Assembly (NCBI RefSeq): GCF_022479115.1
Contig: NZ_CP092497.1
Location: 4,030,001 to 4,094,000 of the forward strand
Reading direction: 5' to 3'
DNA length: 64,000 nt
From: Amycolatopsis sp. EV170708-02-1
GTDB taxonomy: Bacteria; Actinomycetota; Actinomycetes; Mycobacteriales; Pseudonocardiaceae
Of the stretch, positions 26,910-36,554 are shown piece by piece; positions within the stretch are counted from its first letter, which is position 1, and the number at the start of each line of letters is the position of its first letter. A program made the translations under genes and the position numbers. Under the pieces are notes generated by a model, which made no database searches, was not told where the DNA came from, and was given only the letters and a program-made list of their open reading frames with translations.

Positions 26910-27170
26910 GGATGTCCAGGATCTGATCAAGGTGGCAGGGGCACGCTGGGCGATCGAGGACTGCTTCCAGGCCGCCAAGGCCGACGTCGGCCCTGGATCG
27001 GTACTAGTTCCGCTGCTACGACGCCTGATGCCGGCATGTCGCCCTGGCCATGCTCGTCCACACTTACCTCGCCGTCGCCGCCGCGATTGCCCCAAACCCC
27101 TGGTAGCGGCCTCATCCCAGCCACATTGGGCGAGGCCAAGCATCTCCTGGCACGCCTATCACCACCCCGT
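26910..27170 (+). pseudogene. IS701-like transposase fragment
   Basis: LIKVAGARWAIEDCFQAAKA in one frame and CYDA*CRHVALAMLVHTYLA plus VAAAIAPNPW in another reproduce the C-terminal DDE region of IS701-family transposases, including the final glutamate (WAIEDCFQ). The codon for the usual Trp after YDA has become TGA, and at least one frameshift separates the pieces. No terminal repeats could be paired. It is a dead element. Confidence 0.65.
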
Positions 27171-27401
27171 TGGACCGTCTCGCCACCGCCACCGGGCTCA
27201 ACAAGCCCACTGTCAGCCAAGACGCACCATCAATCACGAAGTGCAGCTAGAGCACTAGGTCACCACATGCTAGGCGAAGAGTTCAGCCCGCGGTCTCCGC
27301 TGGCCGCCGCCTTGGCCTCCTTGAGGTTGTCCACGACAAGGATCTCGGGCCCTTGCTGACCGGGTCGGGCCGCCAGCACCAGGTCACTCCCGCTGGCGCA
27401 A

Positions 27402-28364
27402 ATGAGCAGTCGCCGCTTCCGGGGCGCGGTCGCCGCGACGTTCACCAAACCGGTCACGGCGACCTGGAACAGCACTACCGTCGGCGCCATCTACGGCAGA
27501 CGTTCCACCGTGCTCGTCCGCCGGAGCATGGACGCGTCGAACTCTGCGAATCTCGGCATCTGGCATCCCTCGCAATCGGTCCTGCAGACTTCTTCGCCCC
27601 GGGCGACCACGGGAAGTGCGGCCTTGTTCGCCGCTCGCACTCACATCTACGCCACGCGGTGGGAGAACGTTCGTGTCGGTAAAGCGGGATGGTTGCCGTC
27701 AGTGCGTGGCGGATGGCGCAAGGGCATCCGCCATGAGGACCGCGACTACCTGCCTCTAAGCAAGGATGTACTTCGTGCGCATCTGACCGGTGAGGTGCAT
27801 GTCGGGCTGTATCCGCTGTTGGACGGCGATCTGTGCTGGTGGCTGGCCGCTGACTTCGACGGGCCGATGGCGATGCTGGACGCACTGGCTTACCTGAAGG
27901 CCGCCAGAGCGTGGTCGGTGCCGGCGGCATTGGAGGTATCGCGTTCGGGGGTGGGGGCGCATGCGTGGGTGTTCTTCATCGCGCCCGTGCCCGCCGAAGC
28001 CGCGCGCAGGATGGACCTGGCCAGCTATGACCGGCTGTTCCCCTCACAGGACGTGTTACCGGCGGGCGGTGTGGGCAATCTGATCGCCGCACCACTACAC
28101 GGCAAGGCTCGTCAGGACGGGGCGATGGTGTTCCTCGATCTGGCCACGATGGAACCCCACGATGACCAATGGGCGTACCTGTCCTTGCTCGGCCGGATGA
28201 GCCCGGCCGAAGCCAACCGGGTCGCCCGCCGCGCCGGCCGGGTCACGGTCGGCGCCGGCATCGACAAGATCGGCGCGGCCGTCTCCACTCGGATCAGGGC
28301 CACCGCGTCGCCCAGCGTGCGTGCCAGGCTCAACTCCGGAATCCGCTGGAATCGGGCGAGCTGA
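27402..28364 (+). CDS. TOTE conflict-system primase (AEP) domain protein, N-terminal half
   Basis: 320 residues as read, conserved from about residue 60 on. [60 protein letters not shown] with the catalytic [17 protein letters not shown] and [20 protein letters not shown] are the hallmark blocks of the archaeo-eukaryotic primase domain of TOTE systems. A segment of a dozen or so residues usually present before [10 protein letters not shown] seems to be missing. The frame ends 20 residues after [11 protein letters not shown], whereas family members continue straight into the helicase, which is found in the +1-shifted frame from about 28340. This is the front half of one gene split by a frameshift. 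The start is uncertain; ATG at 27528 is an alternative. Confidence 0.7.
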   Translation: MSSRRFRGAVAATFTKPVTATWNSTTVGAIYGRRSTVLVRRSMDASNSANLGIWHPSQSVLQTSSPRATTGSAALFAARTHIYATRWENVRVGKAGWLPSVRGGWRKGIRHEDRDYLPLSKDVLRAHLTGEVHVGLYPLLDGDLCWWLAADFDGPMAMLDALAYLKAARAWSVPAALEVSRSGVGAHAWVFFIAPVPAEAARRMDLASYDRLFPSQDVLPAGGVGNLIAAPLHGKARQDGAMVFLDLATMEPHDDQWAYLSLLGRMSPAEANRVARRAGRVTVGAGIDKIGAAVSTRIRATASPSVRARLNSGIRWNRAS

Positions 28365-28402
28365 CCCCGGCGTCGCACGCGACGTTGAAGCACGCGGCAT
28401 CG

Positions 28403-29992
28403 ATGACGAACCCGCTGTTCTACGAGCGCCAGCGGCTCCTAATGTCCACATGGGACACGTCGAGGTTCCTTCGTTGCTACGACGAAACTCTGGACGGCGG
28501 GCTCATCCTGCCGCGGGGCCTGCAGGACACGGTGGTGTCACTGGTCGAGCAGGCAGGTAGCCGCCTTGAGGTCACCGACGAACGGCAAACCGGCGAGGCA
28601 AGGGACTTCACGTTCACCGCCACCCTGACTCGCGAGCAGCAGAGCGCCGTGGACGATGTGCGCGACCATGACATCGGTGTGCTTGTCGCGCCGCCAGGCG
28701 CGGGTAAGACCGTGACCGCCTGCGCGGTGATCGCCACCCACGCGACCTCCACACTCGTGCTCGTCGACCGCAAGGCCCTCGTCGACCGCAAGGCCCTCGC
28801 CGACCAGTGGCGCACCCGCATCAGCGACCTCTTGGGTGTCAAGGCCGGCCAACTCGGCGGCGGTCGGCGCAAAATCCGTGGGATAGTCGATGTCGCGATG
28901 CTGCAAAGCCTGGCCCGCGAAACTGACGTCGAGCAGGTTACCAGCGGCTATGGGCTGGTTGTCGTGGACGAGTGCCATCACATCCCCGCCGCGGCGTTCG
29001 AGCATGCCGTCAAGCAGATCCCAGCCCGCCGCTGGCTCGGGCTCACCGCAACGCCCTACCGTCGCGACAAACTCGACGACTTGATCGCGCTCCAACTCGG
29101 CCCGGTCCGACACACCATCACCCAATCCACCCCACCAGGCGGCGACAGCGAACCCCAACTCCAATTCGAAAAGCCCGCCCAGTACCCGACGCCCGACCTC
29201 CACCTCCACGACACTGCCTACCGCCACCTCGGTGACGCGGACTCGACAAAGCCCGGCGGCACGGCAGCCATCTACCGTGACCTCGTCGCAGACGACGCCC
29301 GCCTCACCCAGATCATCGAGGACGTGATCGCCGCGCTGAACCGCGGCAGGAATTGCCTGCTGCTCACCCAGTGGACAGCACACGTCGAACGGTTCGCTGA
29401 CCAGTTCCGGCAACGGTCCCTCGACGCGGTCGTGTTACGTGGCGGCATGACCTCCACCGCCCGCCGTGAGGCCCTTGCTCGACTCCACACTCCCGGCGAA
29501 GGGGCGCCGCTGCTGGTCGTGGCAACCGGACCCTTCGTCGGTGCGGGATTCGACTGCCCTGTACTGGACACCCTGTTCCTCGCCGTGCCGATCGCGTTCA
29601 TGGGACGCCTGGTCCAATACGCGGGCCGGATCCTGCGAGTTCATCCTGGCAAGACCACCGCCGAAGTCCACGACTACCACGACGTCAACACCGGTGTCCT
29701 GGCATCTTCACTGGCTAAACGTGCACCTGACTGCGTCAGTCTCGGCTTCCCGGATCCTCGCCGATCGGGCATGACACCGCGCCTGACGCACACCGACCTG
29801 GACCCGGAGAACCGCCACCGGCGCCGCGTGCAAGCTTGTATGGGGACCTGCGGGACAAGGCGAGGCGACGTTTACCGGCCGGTTCTGTCCTCCGTGACAG
29901 CGTCGCGCAGGGCAATAGCGTCCAGGTTACTTCTGGCTTTGGCGCACCGGAGTCATCCCCTGACGTGTGGGTCCCCGGCCTCGTCCGGGTGA
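28403..29992 (+). CDS. DEAD/DEAH helicase of TOTE system, C-terminal half
   Basis: A superfamily 2 helicase of about 529 residues from the first in-frame ATG; homology starts slightly upstream, at [20 protein letters not shown]. Motif I is [12 protein letters not shown], Ia region [12 protein letters not shown], motif [11 protein letters not shown] (DECH), motif [12 protein letters not shown], motif [13 protein letters not shown] and motif [10 protein letters not shown]. The family pairs this helicase with the primase domain encoded just upstream; in a TOTE locus the two act in one polypeptide, probably against invading DNA. Relative to relatives the GFPDPRR end is followed by an extra 60-residue tail of low quality. 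An 18-bp in-frame tandem duplication alters motif Ia. Confidence 0.8.
   Translation: MTNPLFYERQRLLMSTWDTSRFLRCYDETLDGGLILPRGLQDTVVSLVEQAGSRLEVTDERQTGEARDFTFTATLTREQQSAVDDVRDHDIGVLVAPPGAGKTVTACAVIATHATSTLVLVDRKALVDRKALADQWRTRISDLLGVKAGQLGGGRRKIRGIVDVAMLQSLARETDVEQVTSGYGLVVVDECHHIPAAAFEHAVKQIPARRWLGLTATPYRRDKLDDLIALQLGPVRHTITQSTPPGGDSEPQLQFEKPAQYPTPDLHLHDTAYRHLGDADSTKPGGTAAIYRDLVADDARLTQIIEDVIAALNRGRNCLLLTQWTAHVERFADQFRQRSLDAVVLRGGMTSTARREALARLHTPGEGAPLLVVATGPFVGAGFDCPVLDTLFLAVPIAFMGRLVQYAGRILRVHPGKTTAEVHDYHDVNTGVLASSLAKRAPDCVSLGFPDPRRSGMTPRLTHTDLDPENRHRRRVQACMGTCGTRRGDVYRPVLSSVTASRRAIASRLLLALAHRSHPLTCGSPASSG
28763..28798 (+). repeat. 18-bp in-frame tandem duplication inside the helicase
   Basis: Two identical 18-bp units (28763-28780 and 28781-28798) encode VDRKAL twice, giving [16 protein letters not shown] where the family has a single VDRKALADQ. 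It adds six residues at motif Ia, next to the DNA-binding surface. Confidence 0.85.
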
Positions 29993-30034
29993 TGGTTGTC
30001 GGGCTGCCGCCGCAGGCGCCCTAGCGTCCTTGTC

Positions 30035-30637
30035 ATGATGAGAACCCTTCTGCGCAGCCGGGCCGCAGCTGTCGTCTTGTCCCTCGCCGCCGTCCTCACG
30101 GTATCCGCCGCCGCGCTCTCAGCGACCGCTATCGCTGCTCAAGCGGCCAAACCCTTCTGCCCCCAATTCGACGACCCGGTCAAAGCAGCCGCGGACCGCC
30201 GCGTCGACGTCGGCCGGATCACCCCGGAACCCGTCTGGCGCAAGACCTGCGGCACCCTCTATCGCTCCGACAGCCGCGGGCCCTCCGTCGTCTTCGAGCA
30301 GGGATTCCTCCCCAGGGACGTCATCAACGGCCAGTACGACATCGAGAAGTACGTTCTTGTCAACCAGTCCTCCCCGTACGTCAGCACGACCTACGACCAC
30401 GACCTCTACAAGACGTGGTACAAGTCCGGATACAACTACTACATCGACGCTCCCGGCGGAGTCGACGTCAACATGACCATCGGGGACACCCACAGGTGGG
30501 CCGACCAGGTCGAGGTCGCCTTCCCCGGAGGGATTACCCGGCAGTACATCATCGGCGTGTGCCCGGTCGACAAGATCACCAAGACGGAGATCATGAACGA
30601 CTGCAAGGACAACCCGCACTACAAGCCCTGGCGCTAG
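30035..30637 (+). CDS. Secreted Scabin/pierisin-like mono-ADP-ribosyltransferase
   Basis: A 200-residue exotoxin-like enzyme. Residues 1-38 form a Sec signal (basic start, AAVVLSLAAVLTVSAAALSA core, AxA-type cleavage near AQAA). The mature enzyme carries the full R-S-E signature: Arg77 in LYRSDSRGP, Ser-Thr-Thr 117-119 in YVSTTYD and Gln158-x-Glu160 in DQVEVAFPGG. The QxE motif marks the pierisin/Scabin branch, whose members transfer ADP-ribose from NAD to guanine bases of DNA or nucleotides; these positions match those I recall for Scabin of the potato-scab Streptomyces. Two cysteines (42, 72) and a late pair may form disulfides. No immunity gene is evident next to it. Confidence 0.85.
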   Translation: MMRTLLRSRAAAVVLSLAAVLTVSAAALSATAIAAQAAKPFCPQFDDPVKAAADRRVDVGRITPEPVWRKTCGTLYRSDSRGPSVVFEQGFLPRDVINGQYDIEKYVLVNQSSPYVSTTYDHDLYKTWYKSGYNYYIDAPGGVDVNMTIGDTHRWADQVEVAFPGGITRQYIIGVCPVDKITKTEIMNDCKDNPHYKPWR

Positions 30638-30898
30638 GCCTGGATGACGACTGTGCTGACATCCTCGCTTGGTGGCGTGGCCAAACTGAGGATGTGTCGA
30701 ACCGGTGGATGCCTTTCGCTCGCTGGGGCCAGTCGCTGTGCTCGAAGCTGATTATGGCCCCCTGGGATGTCATCGCCTACGCGGTCTGGATCAGGCTTCG
30801 CCTGCGATGTCTCTAACGCGCCGGTGGCGCTCTCTCGTTAACTGAATCGTGACAGGCGGGGAAGCCGGAGGTAAAGGAGCCGGCAGAAGCTTGTCCGC

Positions 30899-31493
30899 AT
30901 GAGCGAATCGGAGGTGCGGTCGAAGGCCGCAAAGGGGCGAGGACCTCGCTAACTCGCGAGCTGATCGAGCTCGCGGCTGTGTTCATCGCCGCGGGTGTCG
31001 CCCACCTGTTCGTCGGCATGTTGTCGCTCAACAGCGTCGGGCCGGTCGTGCTGTTCGCGCTGGGTGTGCTCCTGATCGCCACCGCTGCTTGGCGGCGATG
31101 GTGGACCCACCGTCCACGAGCGAAGGTGACCCGGTCGTGGCGGACGAACACGCGCCGCTGCCAGGAGTGGCGTGGCGGCTCCGCGCCACGGTGCGCGATG
31201 TGCCCGGGCGCCTGGCGGCGGTGGCGGCCGCATTGGCGGCGCACCGGTACGACATCGTGTCCATGCAGGTCTTTGCCGTGCCGGATGGTGTGGTCGACGG
31301 GTTCCTCCTGAGCGCGCCGGCCGGTGCGACAGCGGCGGACATCGCCGCGGTGACCAAATTGGGCGGAGGCAAGGACGTGCGGGTCGTTCCGGGCCGACGT
31401 CCACGAGTTCGTCGATCTGCCCACCCGGGCCCGCCGCGCAGGTCACCGGGCCGTCACTGGCTTGCACCGACACGACGTGCTGAAGCTGGCTGA
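30899..31493 (+). pseudogene. Membrane-segment plus ACT-domain gene(s), frameshifted
   Basis: From the ATG at 30899 (MSESEVRSKAAKGRGPR) the coding sense jumps frame near 30950 to LTRELIELAAVFIAAGVAHL, VGPVVLFALGVLLIATAAW, a two-helix membrane segment. It changes again near 31090 to PGVAWRLRATVRDVPGRLAA and AAHRYDIVSMQVFAVPDGVV, an ACT ligand-binding domain, and once more near 31390 to ADVHEFVDLPTRARRAGHRA. Similar fused or adjacent proteins occur in actinobacteria. Each break is one base in a short G/C run, so it is either decayed or mis-sequenced. Confidence 0.6.
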
Positions 31494-32600
31494 CGAAGTC
31501 CTCGAAGCTCTTGCAGACATAGTTCCGCTCATCGAACGACGGGGGTCCGGCGGCATTCAAGGTGGGTACATCCGGGCCTCGGTCATCATGCGCCTGAGTG
31601 TCGCCGTGTCGAGCGGGAACGGGGCGTGCCTGATGACGACCGCGATGCGTCTTCTAGGTCCGTCCATGAAGAACGCGAACGGGTGCCGGGGTGAGTCGCT
31701 GATCTCCCACGAAATCGAGGGCGGGCTGGGCTGCCGAGTCGCCGCATGAGCCGGGTACGGATCCGTTCGGCGTCCTTCGGGTGCGGGCTGCCGGAGGCCC
31801 CGTTCAGTGCTTCGGCGACTCCGTCTTCGACCCGGAGGCCGATCCGCCGGGTGATCGCGTGTTCGACGAATCCGAGTGGTGCCAGCAGGAGCATGTTGGC
31901 GCCTACTACCAGGAGCACGGGATTGCAGGTAGCCATCACAGCGCCAGCCGGTGGGCACGGCGGCGACATCGAGGCCCGGTATGAGGACCCCGATGCCGAT
32001 CACGCCGTGCTCGCGGAGCGGTCTCACGCTGACAGCTCGGTGACGTTCGAATCGCGCACCAGCTCGGCTGGGCCTCGTCGATTTTCATCGATCTGGACGG
32101 TCAATTCCTGGTCGCGCTGGTAGCGGTCAACCCAGGCCAGTAAGCCTGTCTCGGGTTCTCCGGCGTTGTGAGTGCCGCGACGTGCTGCTGCAGTTGTCGG
32201 ATAGCGGTTACCTGGCTGGCGCGTCCGGGAATCCCCTGCGACATCACCGGACCAGCATCGTCGGCCCACCTCCTCCTGCGGTCGTGGCCAGGTGTCATGA
32301 CAACGTTCCGGTCACCCGTCGGACTTGGCTGTCGAGTGCCAGAACCCATGCACATGGCAGGCGACACAGCGGAGGCGGGGTAAGCCTGTGAAACCTGTTG
32401 AGCTCCGCGGCTTGTGGCGCGATTCAGCCTTTGTCGGGGCCCACGCGTTTCGCTGCTGGAGCTCCGGCGCAACTCGCGGCTGATCGTTATCACTACCAGA
32501 AGCCGACAGTGGACATCGCCGACGCTCTGTACGGCGACACAGCATGCGTGGCGACAGCATCTCCCAGCGTGTGCACGGCGCGGGAGAACCCGGAGGTCCA
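31494..32600 (-). other. Degenerate coding-like region, minus strand
   Basis: About 1.1 kb with no intact gene. The minus strand shows coding-like pieces that shift frame: SQVTAIRQLQQHVAALTTPE, then ETGLLAWVDRYQRDQELTVQ and PAELVRDSNVTELSA, then REHGVIGIGVLIPGLDVAAV, then a membrane-like NPVLLVVGANMLLLAPLGFV, then SISWEISDSPRHPFAFFMDG. They could be one decayed gene of about 250 codons. I cannot name the family. Confidence 0.3.
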
Positions 32601-32626
32601 GCCTGCTGAGTCCTGACCGCCAGCGC

Positions 32627-32660
32627 GGCCTGGTGTCCGGTGTTCACCGGACACCAGGCC
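32627..32660. terminator. GC-rich perfect hairpin
   Basis: A 16-bp perfect inverted repeat (32627-32642 with 32645-32660) with a minimal TT loop, ahead of the secreted-protein gene. It probably ends an upstream transcript. Confidence 0.7.
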
Positions 32661-32722
32661 GGTCATTGCCAGCTTACGGTGGCTTGGTCGTACTTTGTTC
32701 GGAAGGACGCAGGGGAGCTTTA

Positions 32723-33169
32723 CTGTCGGGAATCAGGAAGTTGATCGCGTCCGTATCAGCGGCGCTGGCCCTCAGCACACTCTTCGTCGTCGGTGGCGCG
32801 ACCCAGGCCAGCGCGGCTGGCTGTCGCGGATCCGGAGCACCGATCTCGGTGACGAAGTCGTGTTCCGGCGGTGGGCTGACGGTAGGTGTTACGTATAACT
32901 ACACGACCTACAGGGCCTATGCCGCAGTGACCAACAGCAACACGAACGGGCTGGGTGAAGCGAAGATCACCCTGTACCGGCCGCGTAGCGGCAGCTGCAG
33001 CGACAGCACCGCCAACGGCACCAAGCTCAAGGACTGGAGCGGCACGATCACGGGCAACACGGTCCAGACGATCAGCGAGAGCGCACAGCCCGGCTACTGT
33101 TTCCGCATGTACTTGAACGCGCAGGGCTTCCCGCTCGACTCTGTGCAGGTCTACGCCAAGAAGTACTGA
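32723..33169 (+). CDS. Small secreted protein, 148 residues
   Basis: The N-terminus has a clear Sec signal (KLIASVSAALALSTLFVVGG, cleavage after ATQASAA). The mature part is about 115 residues, Ser/Thr/Tyr rich (GGGLTVGVTYNYTTYRAYAA), with five cysteines, two of them in the paired spacing CRGSGAPISVTKSC, so disulfides are likely. No family recognised. The start is uncertain: CTG at 32723 lies 5 nt after AGGGGAG, while TTG at 32741 is a usual codon but abuts AGGAAG. A strong terminator follows, so the gene is monocistronic. Confidence 0.7.
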   Translation: MSGIRKLIASVSAALALSTLFVVGGATQASAAGCRGSGAPISVTKSCSGGGLTVGVTYNYTTYRAYAAVTNSNTNGLGEAKITLYRPRSGSCSDSTANGTKLKDWSGTITGNTVQTISESAQPGYCFRMYLNAQGFPLDSVQVYAKKY

Positions 33170-33193
33170 GCGCGGACAACCCGCGCGACCGAA

Positions 33194-33240
33194 CTGAGGG
33201 ACGCCTTCCTCATACCCACCGCGAGGAAGGCGTTCCTCAG
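33194..33240 (+). terminator. Terminator of secreted-protein gene
   Basis: An 18-bp stem with one G-U pair (33194-33211 with 33223-33240) and an 11-nt loop, 24 nt after the stop. Confidence 0.85.
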
Positions 33241-33925
33241 CGGGTCTTTCCGAGTGACCGGGCCGGTCAGGCGGTGGCTGGGTTCGCGCTGCCAGGGGCT
33301 GTTTTGGGGACCGCGCGGAAGACCAGGAACGCGGCGGCGGTCGACACCGGGGGCCAGGAGGAGACCGACGATCGGGTCTTCACGTCCCGCTGGGGGCCAG
33401 GCGGTAAACGAGACTGGCCGCTTCTGGAGAGCCCGTGTGCACGCGGGTAAGGCGCACCTCCTGACCGGGGAGACGGGGCTTTATCGGGGATCAATCAGAG
33501 GCCCTTGCCCGCCGGATCCAGTTGGGGTGCTTGCCGTCGAACAGCGTCCCGACGGGCTTGTCGGGCGGCAGTGTGGACCGGAACGGCGCGCGCGCCGACA
33601 CGACACCCGGCTTGCGCGATGGGCACGTCGCCGAAGGTCGAACACATCCGGGGGTGGAGCCGGCGCCGTCTCTGCGCGCTGCACCGTTTGGCGGCAGAGC
33701 ACACACGTGCTGGGCGATCACGACGAGCCCAGCGCGCAAACCCCAAGGCGTCACCCCGGCATGACATTCGCGACCTGAAAGCCCTGATTTGGGCCACCGC
33801 GAGCGGTGCGTCTTCGACGCCGGCATGCGTCAGGTATGAATACAGGTACTTGTACGGGTGTCGTCCTGGCGGAACAGAGGCAACCTGATAGGGCTTTCAG
33901 TGGAGCCCGAAAGGTCGAGACCCGC
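33241..33925. other. Region without a supported gene
   Basis: About 685 bp. Minus-strand frames near 33490-33720 show short coding-like pieces (QHVCALCRQTVQRAETAP; FRSTLPPDKPVGTLFDGKHP) in different frames, which may be a decayed gene. Nothing nameable. Confidence 0.3.
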
Positions 33926-34390
33926 ATGGTGCCAAGTGCTTCATCGCCTTCGCGAGCCCATCTCCGGCTGGTCTCGCCGGATGACGTGGCCCTGGCCCCG
34001 TCGGCGACCGGTCGCAGGGAACGCTACAGCGGGATCGCCGACCGGCGGCTGGCCGCGATCCTCGCCGCGGAGGACGTGGCCGAGGAACACGGGCTGAGCG
34101 CACATGTGCGCACCACCTGCTACGTGCACCGATGCTGGGCACACCAGTGCGTCTCCGATCCGTTGCACGTGCTGGTCGTCACCGGACACCGCTGGTGCCG
34201 CCGCTGCGACCGCACGGTCCACGTCGAGGTCGACGAGACCGCCCCGGGCTCGGTCGAGATCTATTGCGACGGCTGTGGCGTCCCACCGGACACCGTCGCG
34301 AACCGAGAAGTGGTCTTCGCCTGCCGGACCAGCCTCATCGCCATGCACGGCGGCGAGGCGTCGACACTGTACGTGGTGCCGGACTGCTGA
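33926..34390 (+). CDS. Cysteine-rich, probably zinc-binding protein, 154 residues
   Basis: No named family. The N-terminal 40 residues are low-complexity. The body has paired cysteines and histidines: CYVHRCWAHQC, WCRRCDRTVHVEV and IYCDGCGVPPDTV. The last two CxxC pairs bracket a short strand and look like a zinc ribbon. The C-terminal ACRTSLIAMHGGEASTLYVV gives strands. There is no signal peptide, so a cytosolic zinc protein is likely. The ATG at 33926 is chosen because it follows AAAGG; the frame is open upstream without conserved character. Confidence 0.6.
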   Translation: MVPSASSPSRAHLRLVSPDDVALAPSATGRRERYSGIADRRLAAILAAEDVAEEHGLSAHVRTTCYVHRCWAHQCVSDPLHVLVVTGHRWCRRCDRTVHVEVDETAPGSVEIYCDGCGVPPDTVANREVVFACRTSLIAMHGGEASTLYVVPDC

Positions 34391-34901
34391 GGACGGACTG
34401 GGCTGACCGAGCGAACGGCACGCTACGTTCAAGGCAGCGCATCACACGGCTGTCGAGACTTGTGGCTCTCTGGCGCAATCGTGACGGTGACGTGTTGTGG
34501 CCATGCCTGGCCCCTCCCAAGAAGCGTGGCGAGACATATGATGAAAAGTCAGCTCGTGTCTCTCCCGTGGAGGTGTGCTCTGATGACAGCTCGTTTGTCC
34601 ACTGTGGAGAGACGAAGTAAAGTGGGCATGTCATCGGAAGGCGGTCGCGAGGCTTGGAATCGGTTCGCCACGGTCGGCGAACCGGGCAAATTGTTGATTC
34701 AGTCGTTCAGCCGTCTGAAGTGTGTCCTCGCGAGCATATACATTCGCGCGCTGCCGCAGTGACTTTGGGTTCGGCCGGATTGATCCAGAGGTCGACAGCA
34801 ACTCATCCCGGTCAGCCCGACGGCCGCTGCGAAGACAGGCGAGCCGGCAGAGGTCTATTCCACTGAACGTGAGAATGAATCCGCTACCGAATCGAGACGG
34901 C
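34391..34901. other. Leader region of the lanthipeptide cluster
   Basis: About 510 bp ahead of the LanKC gene. It is less GC-rich than its surroundings (34680-34760) and presumably carries the cluster promoter. No intact gene or clear operator repeat seen. Confidence 0.4.
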
Positions 34902-36554
34902 ATGGACGAGAGATATCAGGCGTTCCTCATGGCGGACCCGTCGTTCTACGACGCGATGCACTCCGAGGCCACGGCCGGTGTGTCCTTCCGGGTCGCCGAG
35001 CGTGAGCTTCCTGACGGCTGGCGGCGCTCCGAGCAGGACGACTGGTTCGTCATCGACCCGCAGATCGGCGGGTTACCCACTCAGGGCTGGAAGATCCACG
35101 CGTCGGCGACCCAGGGCAATGCCGAACGTGTACTCGAGGCGGTGTGGGACTACTGCGTGCCACGGAAGATCGAGTTCAAGTTCTTGCGCTCGCCCAACGC
35201 GTTGACCGCACGGGTCGCCAAGTACGCCGAGCGCGGGTACAGCGGCAAGCTCGTCACCATCTACCCGGCGGACGACGGCATATGCGAATCCATCTTGGAG
35301 GAGCTGGGTGAGCTTCTCGATGGTGAGCCGAATCCGTACATCCTCAGCGATCTGCGCTGGCGCAAGGGGCCGTTGTTCGTGCGTTACGGTGCGTTCGCCA
35401 ATCAGTACACCGTGAACGACGCCGGGCGGGTCGTAGCGGCCATCGCCGATGGTGACGGGAAGCTGGTGCCGGACCATCGGGATCCTGTTTTCCACTTGCC
35501 GCCATGGGTGACGTTGCCGGACTTCCTTGTGCCGCACCTCGCCGCGCGCAACGAGGTCACCGTCACCGGCTTGCCTTACACTATCGAACGTGTCCTGCAC
35601 TTTTCCAATGGCGGCGGGATATATGTCGGCCACGACAAGCGTACTGGCGCCGAGGTGGTGCTCAAGGAGGGCCGTCCGCACGCGGGACTCGACGCCCAGG
35701 GGCAGGACGCGGTGCGCCGGGTCGAGCGTGAGTACGAGATTCTGCGGCGGCTCGCTGGGATTCCCGGTGTGCCGAAGGCGCACGACCTGTTCTGGCTCGG
35801 GGAACACCGGTTCCTGGTCATGGACTTCGTCGACGGTGATGTACTCGGCAAGGCGATCACCCTGCGCTACCCGTTGATCGATCCGTCCGCCGGGCCTGCC
35901 GACTACCGTAAGTACGCCGAATGGGCGACTCGTATCCAAGAACACTTGGAATCGATACTGGCCGCGGTGCACGAACGGGGCGTGGTGTACGGCGATCTGC
36001 ACTTGTTCAACGTCGTTGTCCGGGCGGACGACACCATCGCGTTGCTGGACTACGAAGTGGCATCCCCGGTCGAAGAAGCGACCCGTCCCGCGCTCGGCAA
36101 TCCCGGTTTCTTCGCGCCACGGGGCAACACGGGCTTCGCCATCGACCACTACTCGTTGGCCTGTATGCGCTTGGCGTTGTTCCTGCCCATGACCAATCTG
36201 CTCGGCCTGCATCGGGTCAAGGCGCGGGAATTCGCTGGGATCATCGCCGAGCATTTCCCGGTCGAGCGAGATTTTCTTGCCAAGGCCGTCGACGTGATCG
36301 TACCGCCGGGCACCCCGCATCTTCCGAGCCCCCGCATCGAACCCGATCCGGCCGAATGGCCCGTCTGCGCGAGCGCCTTGTCCGGGCCATCGTCGCCAGT
36401 GCCACGCCGGACCGCGAAGACCGCCTGTTCCCCGGCGACATCGAACAGTTCGACCTGGGCGGCCTCGGCTTGGCGTACGGGGCAGCCGGTGTGCTTTTCG
36501 CCATCTCGGTTACCGGGGGCGGACGTCTCCCGCAGCTCGAGGACTGGCTGGTGA
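34902..36554 (+). CDS. Class III lanthipeptide synthetase LanKC, lyase-kinase part
   Basis: 550 residues as read; true similarity runs to about 36355. Residues 1-210 are the phospho-Ser/Thr lyase domain (MDERYQAFLMADPSFYDAMH, QGWKIHASATQGNAERVL, AKYAERGYSGKLVTIYPADD). Residues 230-490 are the kinase domain: glycine loop NGGGIYVGHDKRTGAEVVLK, catalytic loop VVYGDLHLFNVVV with the HRD-equivalent Asp, and metal-binding LLDYEVA. Together they phosphorylate and eliminate Ser/Thr of the precursor to dehydro residues. After the PDPAEW block the protein should run into a cyclase domain, but that is in another frame starting at 36356. Either one base is lost or the enzyme is made as two overlapping polypeptides. 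First gene of a ramC-like operon. Confidence 0.85.
   Translation: MDERYQAFLMADPSFYDAMHSEATAGVSFRVAERELPDGWRRSEQDDWFVIDPQIGGLPTQGWKIHASATQGNAERVLEAVWDYCVPRKIEFKFLRSPNALTARVAKYAERGYSGKLVTIYPADDGICESILEELGELLDGEPNPYILSDLRWRKGPLFVRYGAFANQYTVNDAGRVVAAIADGDGKLVPDHRDPVFHLPPWVTLPDFLVPHLAARNEVTVTGLPYTIERVLHFSNGGGIYVGHDKRTGAEVVLKEGRPHAGLDAQGQDAVRRVEREYEILRRLAGIPGVPKAHDLFWLGEHRFLVMDFVDGDVLGKAITLRYPLIDPSAGPADYRKYAEWATRIQEHLESILAAVHERGVVYGDLHLFNVVVRADDTIALLDYEVASPVEEATRPALGNPGFFAPRGNTGFAIDHYSLACMRLALFLPMTNLLGLHRVKAREFAGIIAEHFPVERDFLAKAVDVIVPPGTPHLPSPRIEPDPAEWPVCASALSGPSSPVPRRTAKTACSPATSNSSTWAASAWRTGQPVCFSPSRLPGADVSRSSRTGW

Noticed and set aside
27260..27490. Minus-strand frame with [20 protein letters not shown] and PEILVVDNLKEAKAA
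   Set aside because: It looks faintly like the tail of a Lon/ComM-type protein, but there is no second motif, no start signal, and it overlaps the likely 5' end of the TOTE gene.
32398..32616. Plus-strand 72-residue frame ending just before the hairpin at 32627
   Set aside because: The nearby hairpin is suggestive, but the sequence is low-complexity and matches no family; the minus strand shows better coding character.
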